Shown here: positions 63,971 through 64,000 of the stretch, in pieces
How the letters are laid out: each line of letters starts with the position of its first letter
Numbering within the stretch: position 1 is the first letter of the stretch
Assembly: GCF_010104355.1 (NCBI RefSeq)
Contig: NZ_CP044972.1
Location: 2,542,001 to 2,606,000 of the forward strand
Source of the DNA: Hydrogenophaga sp. PBL-H3
GTDB taxonomy: Bacteria; Pseudomonadota; Gammaproteobacteria; Burkholderiales; Burkholderiaceae_C
Direction of reading: 5' to 3'
DNA: 64,000 nt
Made by a program: the position numbers and the translations under genes
The notes under the pieces: model-generated
Told to the model about the DNA's origin: nothing
Database searches by the model: none
Seen by the model: only the letters and a program-made list of their open reading frames with translations

Positions 63971-64000
63971 GCGACGCGGCCCTCCCACGCTGAGGCACCA

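Noticed and set aside
1-64000. tRNA, rRNA, CRISPR array, insertion sequence or prophage genes
   Set aside because: None was seen: no cloverleaf-like GTTCGA context with plausible arms, no regularly spaced repeats, no transposase or integrase motif in the translated frames.

Overview
The window looks like a chromosomal segment of a GC-rich betaproteobacterium, most likely order Burkholderiales (Comamonadaceae or a close relative). The reasons are the GC-rich codon use, the yhbY | rlmE-ftsH-folP-glmM synteny, and a large set of exosortase A (XrtA)/PEP-CTERM-associated genes. There is no rRNA, tRNA, CRISPR array or recognisable insertion sequence. No stretch longer than 300 bases lacks a gene.

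Bases 1-11200 are housekeeping: the end of a NamZ-like muramidase, a GNAT enzyme, glmM, folP, ftsH (with a probable heat-shock promoter), rlmE, divergent yhbY, an M3 oligopeptidase, a periplasmic glutaredoxin-like protein, rpiA and pyrD.

Bases 11160-34100 hold the XrtA/PEP-CTERM block. On the minus strand, an AMP-ligase, a PLP decarboxylase and a Wzy-like polymerase are followed by the TIGR03013-type sugar transferase, sensor kinase PrsK, sigma-54 activator PrsR and TPR lipoprotein PrsT. Next comes an HPr-rel-A cassette: a secreted unknown protein, a PqqD-like chaperone, an HprK-related kinase, a nucleotidyltransferase, a trypsin-like protease and an FAD oxidoreductase. On the plus strand lie an acyl carrier protein, two exosortase-associated hydrolases and a FeeM-like acyltransferase. 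Two PEP-CTERM proteins follow on the minus strand. Three of these units (HPr-rel-A cassette, acyltransferase, PEP-CTERM pair) have a good -24/-12 sigma-54 promoter and, upstream of it, a shared box of form TGTCG-N6-TTTACA. I read this as the PrsK/PrsR regulon. The exosortase itself is not in the window.

Bases 34223-41572 form a plus-strand unit: ThiF-like E1 enzyme, LolA-like lipoprotein-sorting protein, outer-membrane barrel, MMPL/RND exporter, SAM methyltransferase and a second FeeM-like acyltransferase. It looks like a lipid (perhaps N-acyl amino acid) synthesis-and-export system that I cannot match to a described pathway.

Bases 41573-63970 are a surface-polysaccharide region: a FemAB-like protein, a 1107-residue VanZ-VanZ-polymerase fusion, several glycosyltransferases, polysaccharide deacetylases (one fused to a GT4 domain), a DegT plus ATP-grasp pair, an Fdt/Qdt-type 3-amino-3,6-dideoxyhexose cassette, a Wzx flippase and an AT-rich OafA-type O-acyltransferase. 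Together the genes suggest a cell that makes and decorates an exopolysaccharide, secretes PEP-CTERM proteins into or onto it, and makes an acyl-lipid product under the same sigma-54 control.
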